A DNA stretch of 64,000 bases from Brachynemurus nebulosus (Eukaryota; Arthropoda; Insecta; Neuroptera; Myrmeleontidae): contig JAPWDM010000005.1 in assembly GCA_035578155.1 (NCBI GenBank), positions 43,536,454-43,600,453 of the forward strand, read 5' to 3'. A model generated the notes under the pieces. The model was not told where the DNA came from and ran no database searches. It saw nothing but the letters and a program-made list of their open reading frames with translations. Made by a program: the position numbers and the translations under genes. Positions within the stretch are counted from its first letter, which is position 1. Every line of letters begins with the position of its first letter. Below are positions 12,148 through 24,606 of this stretch, piece after piece.

Positions 12148-13118
12148 ATAATTCATAATCGTAAAGCTAACAAAAGAGATCAATAAACTTGATAAAATGT
12201 ATTAGAAGCGCAGGTGTCAGTAAAATTTTTTTTCATAAACTAAGCGAAATTTTCAAAAAAATTTTGTCTCAACACGTTTTTGTCACGAGTTTATCACATT
12301 AATTACGATTAATTGACGAAAAAAAATCAATATTCATCATTTAAAAGCACAATATAAATTGAATTAATTGATTTTTCAAAAAAAAAAAAAGCAAAAAAAT
12401 TTTTTAATCGACAAATTACACAAAATATTTCATCGAAGTGTGCAAATATTTTTCGGCGAAACATGTGACTTGAACGCGTGTACACAAACGGCACATGACA
12501 AAATGAAAATTTGTTTTTTTGACAAAATGAAATTTATTGGGTAACTGACGCGACAATATGTAATAATTTAAATTGAAAAATTATTTTATGAATATTATTT
12601 GAATACATAATGATAATATTAATAAAAAAATGTTAAAAATACAAATGTCTCTAATATTTGTTTTAATAATTTAAGCCTTTATAAAATAAAATTTTTGTTA
12701 AAATAATATTTTCTAAACGTGACTTAAACAATGGCTTTTTTAAACTGAAATAAAGGTAGATATTTTAATTTTTATTAGAGTTTATATAACTTTTTTTAGA
12801 AAATTACAGAACTAGTCAATATTCTTGTCAGAAAATATTTAACTGGGAGAACTTTTTGAATTTAATTAATACAAAGTTATTATAAATTCTAGAAAGTTTC
12901 ATACGATTTAGCGGAATTATTTAGAAATTACCCAATATAATTGGTAAAAAGCCGAAACTCCTCGTTTGAATAGTCTTAAAATATCATAATACTTGACCAT
13001 TCGAAAGAGTATTTTTCCATTTTCTTTTAAGTAAAGAGAATTCATTGGATCTACTCCTAAGAGTTTTTAACGTTATTTTTTAGAATAAACTAGTTTCAAA
13101 TACATAATTTTTAATATA

Positions 13119-13610
13119 CAGCTGAACCTTTTCTTATGCGATCTTTTCTTGTGTGATTTTTTTTTATGTTGTTTTTAAAAAAATAACCACTAAAGTACAT
13201 AATGTGAATCAAAAGCAAGAGAAAATAAGAAACCTAAACATTAATTATAATAATTTACTTTGATAAAATTACTTATTGATGACTTTTAAGTACTTAATCA
13301 GTACAGAGCATAAGAATATAAGTTATTGCATCATTTTTTACAGAAGTAGTTAGCACAATTTTCATAATATAAAAATGAAATAAAATGTTCTCCCATGTGT
13401 AAATTTATGCTTTATCTTGTTTAGAAAAGCAACTTCTAAGGAAATTGTGAGGTATTGAGCGTTTTGAGTTATGTATTTTTTATGAAACTTTTTTTATGAG
13501 TCCTGATCTATCGTATAAAAAAAAATTGTTTTTTACAGTCTGGAACGAACTATACTTTTTGTAGCTATTTACGAAATTATTGAATATTTTTTTGTGCTCA
13601 AAAAGTAATG
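13119..13610 (+). mobile_element. pogo/mariner-like element fragment
   Basis: It starts with CAGCTGAACCTTTTCTTATG after TA. It is the reverse-orientation relative of 28384-28806: shared blocks include ttgtgaggtattgagcg, aagcaacttct and tttgtagctattta. The far terminus is missing or too diverged to recognise. No transposase frame remains. Confidence 0.6.
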
Positions 13611-16166
13611 CTCAAAATCTTACATACATAGTTTTTACCATTTTTACTGATTCTTGTGTAAATTTTCTGTTTTTACAACTAACATATCAACCGCCTTTGT
13701 TAAGATAAATTTAAATGATTGTGTTCTATGCGTACTATTGCGTAGCGGAGAATACGCACAACGAAAAAGAGATGCAGTTATGCGTTAAACAGAGATGAAA
13801 ACCGTGTATCACAGATATTAGTGCACATACACATAAAATCCGATAAAATAACTTTAGTAAGAATGTAGTACGAATGAAAAGAGATAGAAACCTTCAAAAA
13901 TATTATTTCGGTTATGTAAGGGTGACCTACCCTTCAAATACGGCCCATATCTGAGGTCATTGACTTCAACGCAGCAGTACGCATTTTCATTTTGAGGGAT
14001 GTTTGTTGTTTCTTATTAATATTATCGCCCTACATTGAATCTTTGTGCGTATGTAACTGTGTATTACCGAATAAATTTGGAAATAAGTTTTGTACTTTTT
14101 TCGATAATAAATTGTAGGCATTTTGAAAAAATGTTCAAAAATCTATGTTTCTTAAAAAAATAATTGAAATATTTGAGAAAGATTACATTTTGTTTAAAAT
14201 TAATCCGTTAAATTAATGTATGTATTAAAGCAGTATAGTTGCAAAGTTACAACTTCTACCCACTAAATTCCTTGATTCAAAAAAATGTAAAAAAATTTAG
14301 ACGTAGCAATATTCTAATATTCACTTTAAGTAATTACAAACCACAAAAAAATTATTTCAATACCTACCTAATATTTAAAAATCCAAAATATTTTTTACTT
14401 TTATTTTTGCAATGTTGCAAAAATATTACGGAAGATGAAATATTGCGATTTAGTCAATCGTTGAAATCACTCGGGTACTGACGCAAGTGATTTGATTACA
14501 CAGACAACGTATACATGGTTAAAATTTACCATATCAAGAACAGTTTTTTTTCCATATTGTTGCAGAACGCGGTGTTTGGTCTGTATTGCGCAACGGATAT
14601 TTTGGTTAATTTCTTAATTTAATAAATAAAAGTCGAATTGTTTTTTATTTCAATTAATTTTATTTAAATATTTTTTAAAATTACATATAATTGTTTATTA
14701 ACCGCGAAGTACAACACAAAAATGAGAGATGCTAATTGAAATTACATTGTTTAAAAATAACAAATTAGTTCTACAAAAATACGTCTGATCTCTTTAGTGG
14801 TCAGAACATCTCTCTCTCGGTGCCGTGTGCTTCATAGCACCGGTACCTGACATCATAGCTATCAACATAATTCGGGTATTCCCCGTATACACATGTACAT
14901 TTTATTCAAAATCTATTATGTTGTCCTCAAACTTAATACTTAATTGTAATAACATCTGAGTTATGTCGTCTGCATAATACTTTATAGAATGTCATGTTTG
15001 TTGAGATTCCATGACAATATCTATTACAAATTTAATAATTTAATGGTTTAGTCGATAATTTTCCAATCAAATGCCAATTAAATAAATTGTTTTAATTGAT
15101 CTTATTCAGAGAAATATGTGCAATAATTGATAGAAAGTTGATTGAAAAATTATCTACAGTTCTACACAATCAAACATTATGGTGCAAACATTTTTAGTTA
15201 TATCCGTTATATCAGTTATATGTAACGGTATCAGCATCTATCGGTATAGATTTGAAGCATCAAGTTAACATATTGGTTTGTTACTGTACTAACTGTTCGC
15301 ATACATTTGTATAGGAATTAGACCATGTTGTAATAAAATCGACTACCAAAGTTATTGTGGAAAAATTTTTAATTTATAAATTTTTTTGTAAAACTTTTAG
15401 ATAAAATTTTTACCTATTTCTACTGTGTAGTTTTAATTTTAGATCAAAATAAATTTATTTGAGGAATTAAGTGATAGACATTTAAATTAGAATCCATTTA
15501 TGGACCCGTTATTTGAGCTATTGCGCATGTCAGTATTTCATTAGAGAGGAAAACTTGAACGAGTTCACAAGTTAACGTATTTTTTTTTAATTGTTAAATG
15601 TCGGTAAGAGAAACATTAATTTATTAATTTTTATACAATATTTATTTTTATTTAAAACTTTATATAATATAAATGCTGAATATAAACACTAGAAATTGTT
15701 TTATTTCAATTAAAACTTACATTGAAAGAACACATTGGGTAAAACAAATGTAATGTAACGGTTTTAGAAGCAATTGTAATTGTTGCTATATAGTACGTAT
15801 ATGTAATGTATGTCAAGAATAATCTTAAGTGTTGTAATGACAATTATGTTAAAATAAATCATTAATTCTTAGATGAATTGAAATAATAAAACTAACAATA
15901 AGATTTATAATAAATTATACCGCAAGATTTATGTATTGTGAGTATATTTGACATTATAATATCGATGATTTAAGTCTCACGATGACTAGGTATTTTATTT
16001 CATAATAAAAGTTTTCAGATCCTAAAAATAGTTCGTTTTGAAAGTCCTTTTTACTACGTATACATTAAACAGTAATTTTTCCGAAATTATTTTCAAACTT
16101 GTAATAATTCTCGTATAAAACACACCCGTTTTAATCAAGTCTTAGTTTTTTCCAAGTTTTGTTACT
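13611..16166. other. Gene-free interval and 3' flank of the RBCK1-like gene
   Basis: No exon was recognised. The part next to 16166 lies downstream of the RBCK1-like stop codon on the minus strand and probably contains its 3' untranslated region. Several minus-strand AATAAA-type signals occur because the DNA is AT-rich, so the cleavage site cannot be chosen. Confidence 0.4.
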
Positions 16167-19100
16167 TTAATGACAATAAGTACACTTTGGGTGGCACTTA
16201 ATACCATTTACTCCACACTTGCAACCACCGGATGTATCTCCTTTGCCCCCCGGCCCCCACCTTGGTCCCCGGGTCACCCAACATATTTCCGTTTTACACA
16301 TCGAACATCGTAGCCAATCGCAACCCCATTTCTTCATCAAAACAACTTGACAGGTGGGACAAACCATTGCCTCACCGCGAGATACCATTTCATCCAAGAG
16401 ATCTCGAGTTCGCCGTGCTTCCATATTTGACGCTGAATTCTTTTGTAGCTGTTCTTGATACTCTTTACAATTTAGATTCTCGTGGATAACCTTAAAGAAA
16501 ATAATTCGATAATTTTTGGAATAAAGTCAAAAATGATCCCAGTTTCTTTACCTGACATGTTAAACAGTTATTGGCGTTACAAACGGGACATCTAAATTCA
16601 TTGACATTATCTTCAAAAATGCACCAACCCGGACAATCGGGCGTTTTACAATGGAATGCATTGTCGATTTTATTTTCGGCTTGTGATACTGATAGGGTTA
16701 AGTGTTGTTCGTAGATTTCTTTTGTGACCAACGCTTTGATTTCACGTTCTTGAAGGGTTAAATCACAGGAATAGACCATATCACGATAGGGGCATTTGAT
16801 TTCCGGTTCTTCACAATATTCAATTGTTTGCGCTAAACACTGTTTACAAAACGAATGTAAACATTCGCGTAAAATTACACCTTCACCGGGCGGGCACTCC
16901 GTGAAACAAATTTGGCATTCGAACGTGTCGGAATTGAGAACTAAGTCTGTATTATCGAGATCAACTAGTTGAAGGTAATTTTTTTTACGAGTATTATTAG
17001 CCGATTGGGGTTTTTCGCTCGAACAAGCTTCACAGCCAGGTCGATCGTTCGAATTTAAAAGGGTACAAACTTTACATTTCCACATATTTGGAGGGATTTC
17101 TTCATCGTCGTCATCTTCATCTTCTTTGGAGAGGGATGGATCAAAATCATAATTCGTAGCTTCTTCTCGTTTATCCTCTGCTTCTTCATCTTCTTCGGTT
17201 ATGTCTGTGTCAGAATGTTCCAAATTGATAGGACTTGCTCTGACACCGTCTCGGACTTTTTTCGATACGCGTTTCAACGTTTCTTCAAACTCTCCATCTG
17301 TAGGATGAAAGTGAAAAATCAAACAGTTTTGTATCACTGTTCTCGTGTGATTTGGAAGTGTTTTAACACTTCTATATGAGTCATTAGTGAAAATGGAGGG
17401 TCTTTGAAGAATTAAAACACTTTTGATTTGTATATGTTTGGTTTATTTTTAAATTTCGAAAAATACAAAATATTAAGACAATAACATACATTACGCAAAC
17501 ATCCAGAACGAAAATGTTGCAAGTGTACAATAAATATTAAATGCAAAATACGAATGTGCTATTTGGTTAGTTACCTGGAGCCACAAGGTACAGAAACATT
17601 GGACATCCATCGAAATTAATATTAAACTCTTCCAGAGTCAAATCGTCATCTGAAGCCAAATGTCGATCCAAAATCCATCGCTGTACGTGCGAGGGAATTT
17701 CAAATTCTTGCGCCACTTTTTGTTTCAAGTCAGCAATTGTCATATTTGGATTAATGCGTAGTGGTATTGGTCCTTGATGCGTCACTTGATCCTCAACATA
17801 CATATCAGCGCTAAAATATCAAAAAAGGCATTATTTGCAAATGAGATGATATTTTTAGTGTGAAACTTACGTAATGTATTTCGTATTTGGAGAATCGATT
17901 TTTTTCTGACGTGTTACTGAGCAGTTGACTTTCAGGCGTGCTAAATCCTTTGCTAATCGAGCTGCTTGAACGTGTTGTCCACTGGCTATGGCCTGCTCCA
18001 ATCGTCGTAACAATCGATTTATGGCTAGGGTGTTAGCGTTGTGTTTATCTTGCCTTAAGGTAGCCTTAAAATCTTTGATTCCTTCTGGATCACTTAATTG
18101 TGCCGAGAGTAGCTCTTCTTCAGATGAACTGACACTTTGCTGTGATGAGGAATCGTTGGATAAACTTTCTTTTGGTGGTGCTGATGCTGCTGCTGCAGCT
18201 TCCAGAGTTGATGGTAAATTTGCATACAGTGGAGAATCTGGCGTGGTTGCATTTGAACTGATGTCATGAAAATCTTTGGCTTTGATTAATTCGAAATTTC
18301 CTTTACCAAATGAACCAACGCGAGAAATTGTCGTTTTGGGTGTGGACAGTTCTTCGACAGTTAACGGAACCATGATGTTTTCTCGTCCCAGTGGTGGTTT
18401 TGTTGTAATTTTGGTTGTTGGAGTTTGTGATGCTGCTGATACTTTTATTGGCTTATCATTTTCTACGTTTTCTTTTCTGACTTTGATATTTTCGTAGGTT
18501 GTTTCTTTGGTAACCACAATTGCTGTAATTACTTTCTCATCTTTATTTTTCAAAATTTCATCAACAATTATTGGTTTCGTTGTATTTTTCAGTACTTTTG
18601 GGATTGCGCCTTTGCTCACATCTTTCACCTCCTTTACGTCTTTGGTATTAGTTTCATCTTTTTCTATGGGATTTTCAGTCTTTAACTCTTTCTTTGGCAA
18701 TTCATCTTCTACGATTTTTAATTCAATTTCTTCTTTTATTATAGGATCTTTTATAGGAACTGGTTTTTTGGTAGTATTTAATCCGGTTTCATTGCCTTTC
18801 GGTAACGAATCCCGCATTTCCTTTAACATTTTTCTTAACTTTTTCTGTTCTTCTGACAATAATTTATTGGCAGTGCTATTCATTGGCGATTGACTATTGG
18901 ATTCTGACTTCAGAGGAGGTATTTTTGATACTTCTTTGGTCTTTTCAGATTTTTGATCATCTTTCTTCGTGTCAGTCGTTTGTGAGTCATCTTCTGAAGG
19001 TTTATCTTCAAAATGTTGACTAAATCGCGCTAATCTCGCTTTACGTAGTTCTTCTAGCGATAGTTCTGGTTCGATGACTGTGACAGACGAGACTATTGCA

Positions 19101-21778
19101 GTTTCGTTTGCCTCTTCACTTGGTTTCATTTGATCCAGCTTTTTATCGTCATCATCCATTTCGAAAGCTTTGAACACGTTTTCAGCAAATGTTCTGGCCA
19201 TTTTCGTTTCATTTTCCAAATTCCGATTACTCTCGCTGTTGCCGAAGAGAGTCTCTGTAAGCACTGTTTCTGTTGTGTACATTTGTTTTTGATCGTTATC
19301 GTCTTTGTTTTCTGTTGTTGAAGGTGCAGGTGTGGATTCTGTTTTGTCCGTTTTAATTGGAACTGCTGGACTTTTTTGAAAAGCATTATCTTCTTTTTGA
19401 GCCGGAGCTGGTGCCAGATATTTTTCAATATTGGGCATTTTTCCAAAAGGTTTCCACATGCCACAGGCAACACATTTTACGTCCATGCGTCCATTTTTAA
19501 GAGTACATCGTGTACAAATCCATCCATCAAGTTTTTTGATGTCTTCTTCAGCGGTCTTTTTTAATGGGGAGGAACTTAATAAATTTTTATTGTTTTCAGT
19601 TTTTTCTGGTTTTGATTTCGGTTCAAAATATTTCATTAAATTTGGTGGAGTGTTAACAATTTTCGCTTCGAAGTTATTGGTCGGTTGTTTCTCCACAAAA
19701 GTACTGGGTGTAACATTTCTTTCTTCTTCTTTAATCTCAGAAAATTCTTCTAGTTTAAAAATACTTCGTTTCATCGGAGGTGTTACAATAACGCCAAGTG
19801 CGGAAAATTTGTTTCTATCAGTTGAGGATTCTCGTTCGGTGGCTTGAAATGAGAATCTCCTTGAATCCTTTTGAGATGAAAATAAGGACGAATTTACCAC
19901 ACTTATTTTTGTTGCACTGGTTAGAGCGTTAAATTTTGAAATTAATTCACGAGCTGATCCTTTTTTGGCAGCACATTTTGCTTGTTGCTGTTGTTGCTGG
20001 CCCATTAAGAAGCTAGGAACATCCGTTTGAGAGTTTGACGGTGAATAATAGGATTCATTTCTAGCGTCAAGTTTTGCTTGTTCTTTATTTTGTTCCTGCT
20101 GAACAATGTAGGCGGCTTCACGGTCAAGCTCACTAATGTTTGCCAACATTGAAATGCCCGATTTCCGATTCTCGTCTTTACGACGTTCATCGAACGATGT
20201 GATACTGAATCGTGACAATACGCTACTAAATTTTGAATTTCCAGAACTTTTCACAGCAAATAATTCATCATGATCTTCTGACTTGCTATGATGTTTATAG
20301 AATTCTTTTTTAAAATGTGATGCACTGCTTACACTGTCGCGGTTTGATGAAGACAAGGTTCTCTTGTACCACGGTTTCGGTGAAATTGGTGATACTGGAT
20401 TAGTTTGCTTTTTGGTTTCGTTTTTTATAGGATCGTCACTGGATTTTGGGATTTCTTTGATTGGTTTCAGTATTCCCGATTCTAATTTAAGGAAATCGTT
20501 ACAAACAACGTCAGGAAATTCGGATAGTTTAGGACTAGAATTTGAAGTTGTGGTAGCGTTATTAACGCCATTTTGCTGTTGGGATGTCATTATTGAAGCA
20601 TCGGATTTTTGTAGTTTTGAAATATTTGTGATGAGTAAATCTTTTTGTGTCTGCGTGAGATTTGAACTTGGTGATTTTTCTGGTTCTTTCTTTGATTCAA
20701 CTTTCGGTTCTGGAGGTGGTGGAGCTTGACGTTTTCGTCTATTTAAACTGGTTGTTGGTGAGGATACTAAAGACGAGGGTCGCTCTGAAGGTTTTTTGTT
20801 TAGATTGTCTCCACTATTTACCGCTATAGGTGGGGGTGGGGCTTTTCGTTTTCCTTTGACATGAACATAGGCACCAGCCCGTTTGTCTTTGCTGCTGTCA
20901 CTTACAGTGCGACGATGTTTTTGGACGCCAGGTGTTGTGTTTGATGACTTGTCATCATCGTTGGGGTCATTCATTCCTTTCTCATGGCATTTTATCAAGG
21001 GTAAACTTAATTCACTGTAATCACGATTTGTCACTTGTACTGGCACTGGCACTGACACTTGTACTTGTTTTTTATTTTTATTACGTTTCGAATTACTCGA
21101 AGATGAGGACGACGAATCACGATTTTCTTTATTTTTCCCGGATTCGTACGAGAATAATTTATATTTCTTGCGTAATGTTATATTTTTATCACGTTCCCGA
21201 TGCTTTTCCAATTGTTTCATACGTTTTTTATGAGTATTCGTTTCAGGACCGGGCGCAATCAATTTTTCGGGGGCACATGCATTACCGTACGGATTATAAA
21301 CAGCTGGAGGTACGAATGTGAATGAGGCTACAGTCGCTGTACTAAACAATGAGTCAACACTTGCACCGCTTTGTGTTCGAGACAATGGAAATGTCGGCGT
21401 TGTTTCATTTTCTTCATCACGATGACTCAACGACGAGGTCGAACATGCCGTTGAAGATGACGCGGATGTGGAAGTGGACGATGAAGACGTTGAGTTGAAT
21501 GAATTTTGACGTTGTAGCTCGACCTTCTCCGAGGATTTTTTGAACCATTTAAAAATGGACAGTAGTCCACTGGATGAGCGTTTTGGGCCGCTTCCGAGTG
21601 AATCAGAATGTTGTTCAATATTACATTGTTGTTTTGGACAGTGACTTTGAGATGTTGACCGTTGCAACGGTGCACGATTAATCGGTAAAACCAATGATGT
21701 AGCGTTTTGAGTTTCCTTCTGAATGTGAGATGTGATTACTACATTTGTTGCTTGGATATTTTCGGCAAATCGACTCAT
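16167..21778 (-). CDS. RBCK1: RBCK1/HOIL-1-like RBR E3 ubiquitin ligase with a very long N-terminal extension
   Basis: Four exons join in phase to 1737 aa: 21778-17871, 17810-17575, 17297-16552 and 16490-16167. From about residue 1250 the order is that of vertebrate HOIL-1: a helical segment like the LUBAC-tethering motif ([20 protein letters not shown]), a ubiquitin-like domain (about 1303-1385), a RanBP2/NZF zinc finger ([10 protein letters not shown]..., about 1452), RING1 ([10 protein letters not shown], about 1507), an in-between-RING domain ([12 protein letters not shown]) and RING2. The expected catalytic cysteine lies in WGCDWLRC, about residue 1687. The C-terminus ends in the HOIL-1-type tail [12 protein letters not shown]-1 is a ubiquitin ligase subunit of LUBAC in vertebrates and can make ester-linked ubiquitin. 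The first about 1250 residues are extra: Ser/Lys/Glu-rich, with two proline runs (about 309 and 352), a Gln run (about 593) and another NZF finger ([12 protein letters not shown], about 751). An out-of-frame ATG lies 10 bases upstream of the chosen start and could reduce initiation if transcribed. The family call is firm; partners in this animal are inferred. Confidence 0.92.
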
Positions 21779-24606
21779 TATTTTTCATTTACGTAGTATT
21801 ATCGTTGCGCATAGTCTTGTCTCTTTTTCACTCAAATCACATGTATATTGTTGTCATGTTTTAAAGTGAATTAAAAATTAGAACTAAATATATATATGTT
21901 TTGTTATGTAGGTAATTTATCTTTAAATTGGCTCGGGAAGAAATTTTTCGTTTTCACTTTAATACCGCTGACCGAACGTTTAATTTTAAATATTTATTTA
22001 AAGGTTATTTAGAACGTATGTTATTTTATCACACTTTCAAATTTAAATTTTTAAATCACAACAATCAAAATTTTGTTTTAATAATTTTTAATTTTTCTAA
22101 TTTTTTAAAATATTATTTCACGTGATTATCACTTTATTATTTTTTTTTTAACTGAAACACCTCATTTTTAGTTCAATAGTTCTAGTTTAACGGTTATTTT
22201 GGATGTATAGTTTTAAAGTCATTGCTTTTAGAAAATCTTAATATAATTTAGTTGTGAAGAATAAAGCTTGCATATAATAAAATATATGTATATGAACCAT
22301 ACATACCACTAACACTTTTAAAAACAAGTTTGGCGAAACGCCAGAGATGAAAATGTTTCAAAAATATAACAGTGTCATCTCTGTGTAAAATTTTTGGAAT
22401 GAATAAGAAATATTAGGATTATATTGTAAATGAGTTACATTTTAAAACAAATTGTATCTACTTAATAGAAGATTAAATCCACTCAGTCCAGATTTCCAGT
22501 GTTATATTAATCTTTTTAGTATTCCTTGCACTTAAATGTTTATTCAGTTCCTACCGACTCGCGAAATTGATTTGTTATTTCTCCCTCATTTCCAGTCTTT
22601 CTCGCCCTTACTGTCGCCCTATTTATCAGATTTAATGTCTTTCCCAATAGGATCCCATTTTTACTCCAGGTCTGGTGCCAAATCACCTGCATCTGTAAAA
22701 AATTCTTTATTTCTTTGCGTTTTAAAAAAATCAACCTGTTCCCATCGGGATCCGGCCAAACGACATCTCTATACTAAGGTATAAAAAGTATCTTTTGAAG
22801 TATACAATATTTTTGTAATCCTCTTTAACAGGTAAGCAGAAATTGAATGCAGTAATTTTCACCACTTTCCTTATTTAATCTTAAATTATCTTTTAACGAG
22901 ATAATTTTGCAGAGCTAATACATTAGCTTCAATATCCCTTTCATTGTTGGCCTCGAGAACCTTACTATTGAGTACTCATTAAGCTTGAGAGGTTCTAGAA
23001 ATGAAAAAAAAACCAACAAATATTCAGTTCAATTAACCGAATTAAATCACCGAACTGGTTAAAGTCTAGAAATAGTGAGTCTATGACATCAAAAGTTATT
23101 ATTCTTAATTTTCTTTAATAATTAGAAATTATCGGATTTACAATAAAATGTTATTAAAGCTTTTTAGAAATCAAAACTGTCTGTCTAGTTTAAAATTATC
23201 AATGATTTTAAAGTCACCAAAAATTAATAAGTTTTTAGAGGAAAGTCTTTCTAACAAAACGCCACTGTATTGTAATTTTCGCTATTCACAGACACAGAAG
23301 TACATATAATTTTCATTGCAACAGCCAAGCAGCGAAGCTAAGCCAACAGCCACATTTGATGAGCACAAAAAGATCTTACCGTTTTACTTATATTTTAGAA
23401 AAAAATCGTCTATGTATGCATATATGCATTATTAAATACATACATCACTGAAGATTTCTTTCAAAATTCAGTTTTTTTCAAACATGAACGTTTAATGCAT
23501 TTTATTACAGACAATGCACTTTGAAACTTACATGTTGATGTTGCATTTGTAATGAATATATATTTTTAATACTTTATTTTGTTTCAAAAATATAATTCCC
23601 TATACATATTATTCATTTCCAAATAACGGATGTTTCCGTTATTTTTTCGTTTTTTATTCCGCGTTTTTCTTTTTTTTAAAATTAAAATCATTGTTACACG
23701 TGTAGATGTCGTTTTTTTTTATTTCGAACGGTTTAAAAATAATTTTGAATTTAAACAATTAGTACATTATTTAAATTATTGATCGAATTAGAGAATCACA
23801 ATACATATAATCAATTTAAAAACACTTTTTCACACATCCTAGAAATTTTCAAAATAGTTCAGCTAATTTTAGTCGAGGAATATCAACAAACATATTTGTT
23901 GCAATGAACTTTCATTTTTAATGGACTAAATAGTAAAAAACTATGGCATAGCAATGTGGCCGTGATATATGTAAATATAACGAAATTGGAGTGAATATCT
24001 TCTGTTGTGGGCTTTGCCGCGTGTTTTTTAATTAACAGATGTTTTAAAATAGCAAAATCTTGTCGTATAAATAATATTATTTAAATCTTTCAGATGTGGC
24101 GTCTGTTTTTATATGTGTGTGCGTATTTTATTTCATACATTATGCGTAATTATATTGTACATCTGTATATTCATAATTTTAATTTCAGTGTCACAGAAAA
24201 AGTCATAATTAGCTTGTTTGAGTTACTCTGGGAAATCCATTCTCGTTTCGTAAATTTAAAATGTCCTCTACTAAGTTTTGTTTCTCAATGTCATCTGTTA
24301 TCTTGTACTTCTTTCCTATTTTCTGATTCTTATTTGATTTAATTAATTAAAAACACTATGAGGCTTCTATTAGGTAAGCTACCAAAAACTTAAAGTTTGT
24401 AGGAGATACCTAATCGGAAAAATATTCGAATATTCCTTCTACATTTTACAAAAAGCATACAATAGACAGTAGAAAGAACTTTAAATAAGAACTAGGAAAA
24501 TCCCATCATTGAATCAATGGCTAAATAAAAATGATTATTCTGGGAAGATAATATCTGGGAAAATCCAAAAAATTTTTTTAAAAAGAAAATTACAAAACAG
24601 TTTTTT
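21779..24606. other. Upstream region of the RBCK1-like gene, no recognised gene
   Basis: It is AT-rich DNA. A slightly GC-richer patch at about 22530-22780 has short frames on both strands without family resemblance. The promoter and any non-coding first exon of the RBCK1-like gene should lie here, but no distinct element can be called. No matching repeat was identified in the rest of the window. Confidence 0.35.

Noticed and set aside
18000..21320. Several long plus-strand frames opposite the RBCK1-like first exon
   Set aside because: They are antisense shadows of a long Ser/Lys-rich coding exon; the minus frame has zinc fingers and correct splice sites.
22536..22784. 82-codon frame in a GC-richer patch upstream of the RBCK1-like gene
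   Set aside because: An equally open frame exists on the other strand, and neither resembles a known protein or has clear splice partners.
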